Of a stretch of DNA of 7,079 nt, positions 5,973-7,079 are shown piece by piece. Within the stretch, counting starts at the first letter, position 1; every line of letters begins with the position of its first letter. A program made the position numbers and the translations under genes. This stretch comes from CALMFT01 sp035333525 (GTDB taxonomy: Bacteria; Patescibacteriota; Gracilibacteria; Absconditabacterales; Absconditicoccaceae), in assembly GCA_035333525.1 (NCBI GenBank), contig DAOQQF010000047.1, positions 1 to 7,079 on the forward strand. The letters are read 5' to 3'. Below the pieces are notes generated by a model. The model searched no databases, had not been told where the DNA came from, and saw only the letters and a list, made by a program, of their open reading frames with translations.

Positions 5973-7079
5973 ATGTCCACTATGTCTTTATCATCATATA
6001 GTGCCTCATTGGAAAATGGTTTTTTTGGTCGATGGATCAAAAATTTCAGAATATCACTGATGTTAACTATCCTACTTATCTGATATGGTTTATATGCTGC
6101 AATACAAATACCCAAAGAATCAAGTCCTGAGATTACATTTTGATTAGTATCAGTAAATACGGTCTATCCATGAACAAATCCTATCGATATGGATGAACTT
6201 ATTACTACTAAACTCGAAGACACAATTGATGATCTAGACGGTATCGATAAAATCGAATCAACCTCATCAGTAGGTATCTCATCAATTGTTATTACCCTAA
6301 AAAATGAAACCAATACAAAAGATTTTCTCAATGAACTTAAAACAACAATTGATAAAGTTATACTGCCTGACGATGCTAAAGATCCTATTGTAACAGAAAT
6401 TAGCACTGCAAATGAGGTCTTATTTGAACTTATGCTCTATGGTTCAGCAGATCATTTTACCATGAACCATATTAGAAGCTTATGATATCATCTTGCTGAT
6501 AGACTAAAAGGTAAGTGACCAATTATCGATGCCCAAATAGGAACAATAAGTAGAGGAGGAGGATGACAAGCATCATCAAGCGATGATCAATTCGATGTAC
6601 AAGTATTAGTCGATGAAAAAAAAATGCAACAACTCGGACTCACACTATGACAAGTAACACAAGCTATTAGAGCATTTAATACCAACTTACCACTAGGTAA
6701 TCACGAACTTTGAGAACTCAACTATGATTATAGAATCAAAGGCAAACTATCATCATTTGACGACCTCATGAATGTACCATTATCACTATGATGAAGAGGA
6801 CCTATCGAATATATTAGATTATCTGATATAGCTTTAGTTCAAAGAAATTACAAAGATCAATCCATCTGATATGGTTGATCATACAATCATAGTAACAACC
6901 TATGAGTCAAAGTAGTCATCTACAAAGAAAAACGTTCAAATATTTTTGCTGATGCCTGACAAGCCAAAACACTTATTGCTAATGAACTTCAAAAGCCATT
7001 GTATAAGTGAGTTAACGTAGATTATACAACTGATCTTTCTGAAGTAATTATTGATGATTATAAATCACTTGCCGGCAAC
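5973..7079 (+). CDS. RND-superfamily efflux transporter (AcrB-like), N-terminal 369 residues, cut by the window edge
   Basis: RND permeases use the proton gradient to move drugs, lipids or other molecules across or out of the membrane. ATG 5973-5975 is taken as the start; ATG 5982-5984, three codons later, is equally possible. After a short cytoplasmic lead (LENGFFGRW) comes the first membrane helix at about residues 27-45, ending in the usual AIQIPKESSPEI. The porter domain follows: TVYPGTNPIDMDE (64-75), EDTIDDLDGIDKIES (82-96), then QQLGLTLGQVTQAIRAFNTN (219-238) and PIEYIRLSDIALVQ, all matching AcrB/MdtB-type pumps. Fifteen of about 32 glycine codons are TGA, including the invariant Gly of YPG. 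Full-length relatives have roughly 1,000 residues or more, so about two thirds is missing beyond the edge. No membrane-fusion partner is seen upstream. Substrate cannot be told. Confidence 0.93.

Noticed and set aside
6164..6406. Minus-strand open frame of 80 codons rich in Ser, Ile and Val
   Set aside because: It is exactly opposite the RND porter domain, whose reading is supported by family motifs; the low-complexity product is an antisense shadow.
1..7079. Genetic code 4 (UGA = Trp), as in Mycoplasma
   Set aside because: TGA codons fall on conserved glycines (GKGPGGY, ILGGGELF, YPG, RNWG), and conserved tryptophans such as FPW and QQW in the peptidase use TGG.
1..7079. CRISPR arrays, tRNA or rRNA genes, insertion sequences, phage genes
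   Set aside because: No regularly spaced repeats, cloverleaf-like segments, terminal inverted repeats, transposase or integrase motifs were seen; the gaps are short and accounted for.

Overview
This window comes from an A+T-rich bacterium that reads UGA as glycine (NCBI genetic code 25). That points to the Absconditabacteria (SR1) or Gracilibacteria (BD1-5) in the Patescibacteria/CPR. Under the standard code every gene here breaks into short pieces. Under code 25 the window resolves into seven continuous genes with about 67 in-frame TGA codons, many of them at glycines that are invariant in well-known families. All five stop codons visible are TAA or TAG. The lineage call is inference; no rRNA or other marker is present to separate the two phyla.

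Layout: (1) A minus-strand cluster covers 3561 down to 1. In transcription order it holds a 183-aa protein of unknown function, a family 2 glycosyltransferase, an M3-family oligoendopeptidase (PepF-like) and the first 49 codons of lepA (elongation factor 4), with gaps of 48, 27 and 10 bases. (2) A 158-base gap (3562-3719) holds a strong hairpin terminator, an inverted repeat and a weak candidate promoter. (3) A second minus-strand unit covers 5846 down to 3720: a polysaccharide pyruvyl transferase family protein followed by a secreted 328-aa protein with a signal peptide and just two cysteines. (4) A 126-base divergent gap (5847-5972) carries candidate overlapping promoters. (5) On the plus strand, from 5973 to the window edge, lies the N-terminal third of an RND-superfamily transporter.

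How they fit together: the glycosyltransferase, the pyruvyl transferase and the secreted protein suggest cell-surface polysaccharide work, which would matter for a cell-attached epibiont. The peptidase and LepA are cytosolic housekeeping functions that appear to be co-transcribed with the glycosyltransferase. The RND transporter is divergently transcribed and no adaptor or outer-membrane partner is visible. No Shine-Dalgarno sequence was seen at any of the seven starts. No tRNA, rRNA, CRISPR array, insertion sequence or integrase was found.
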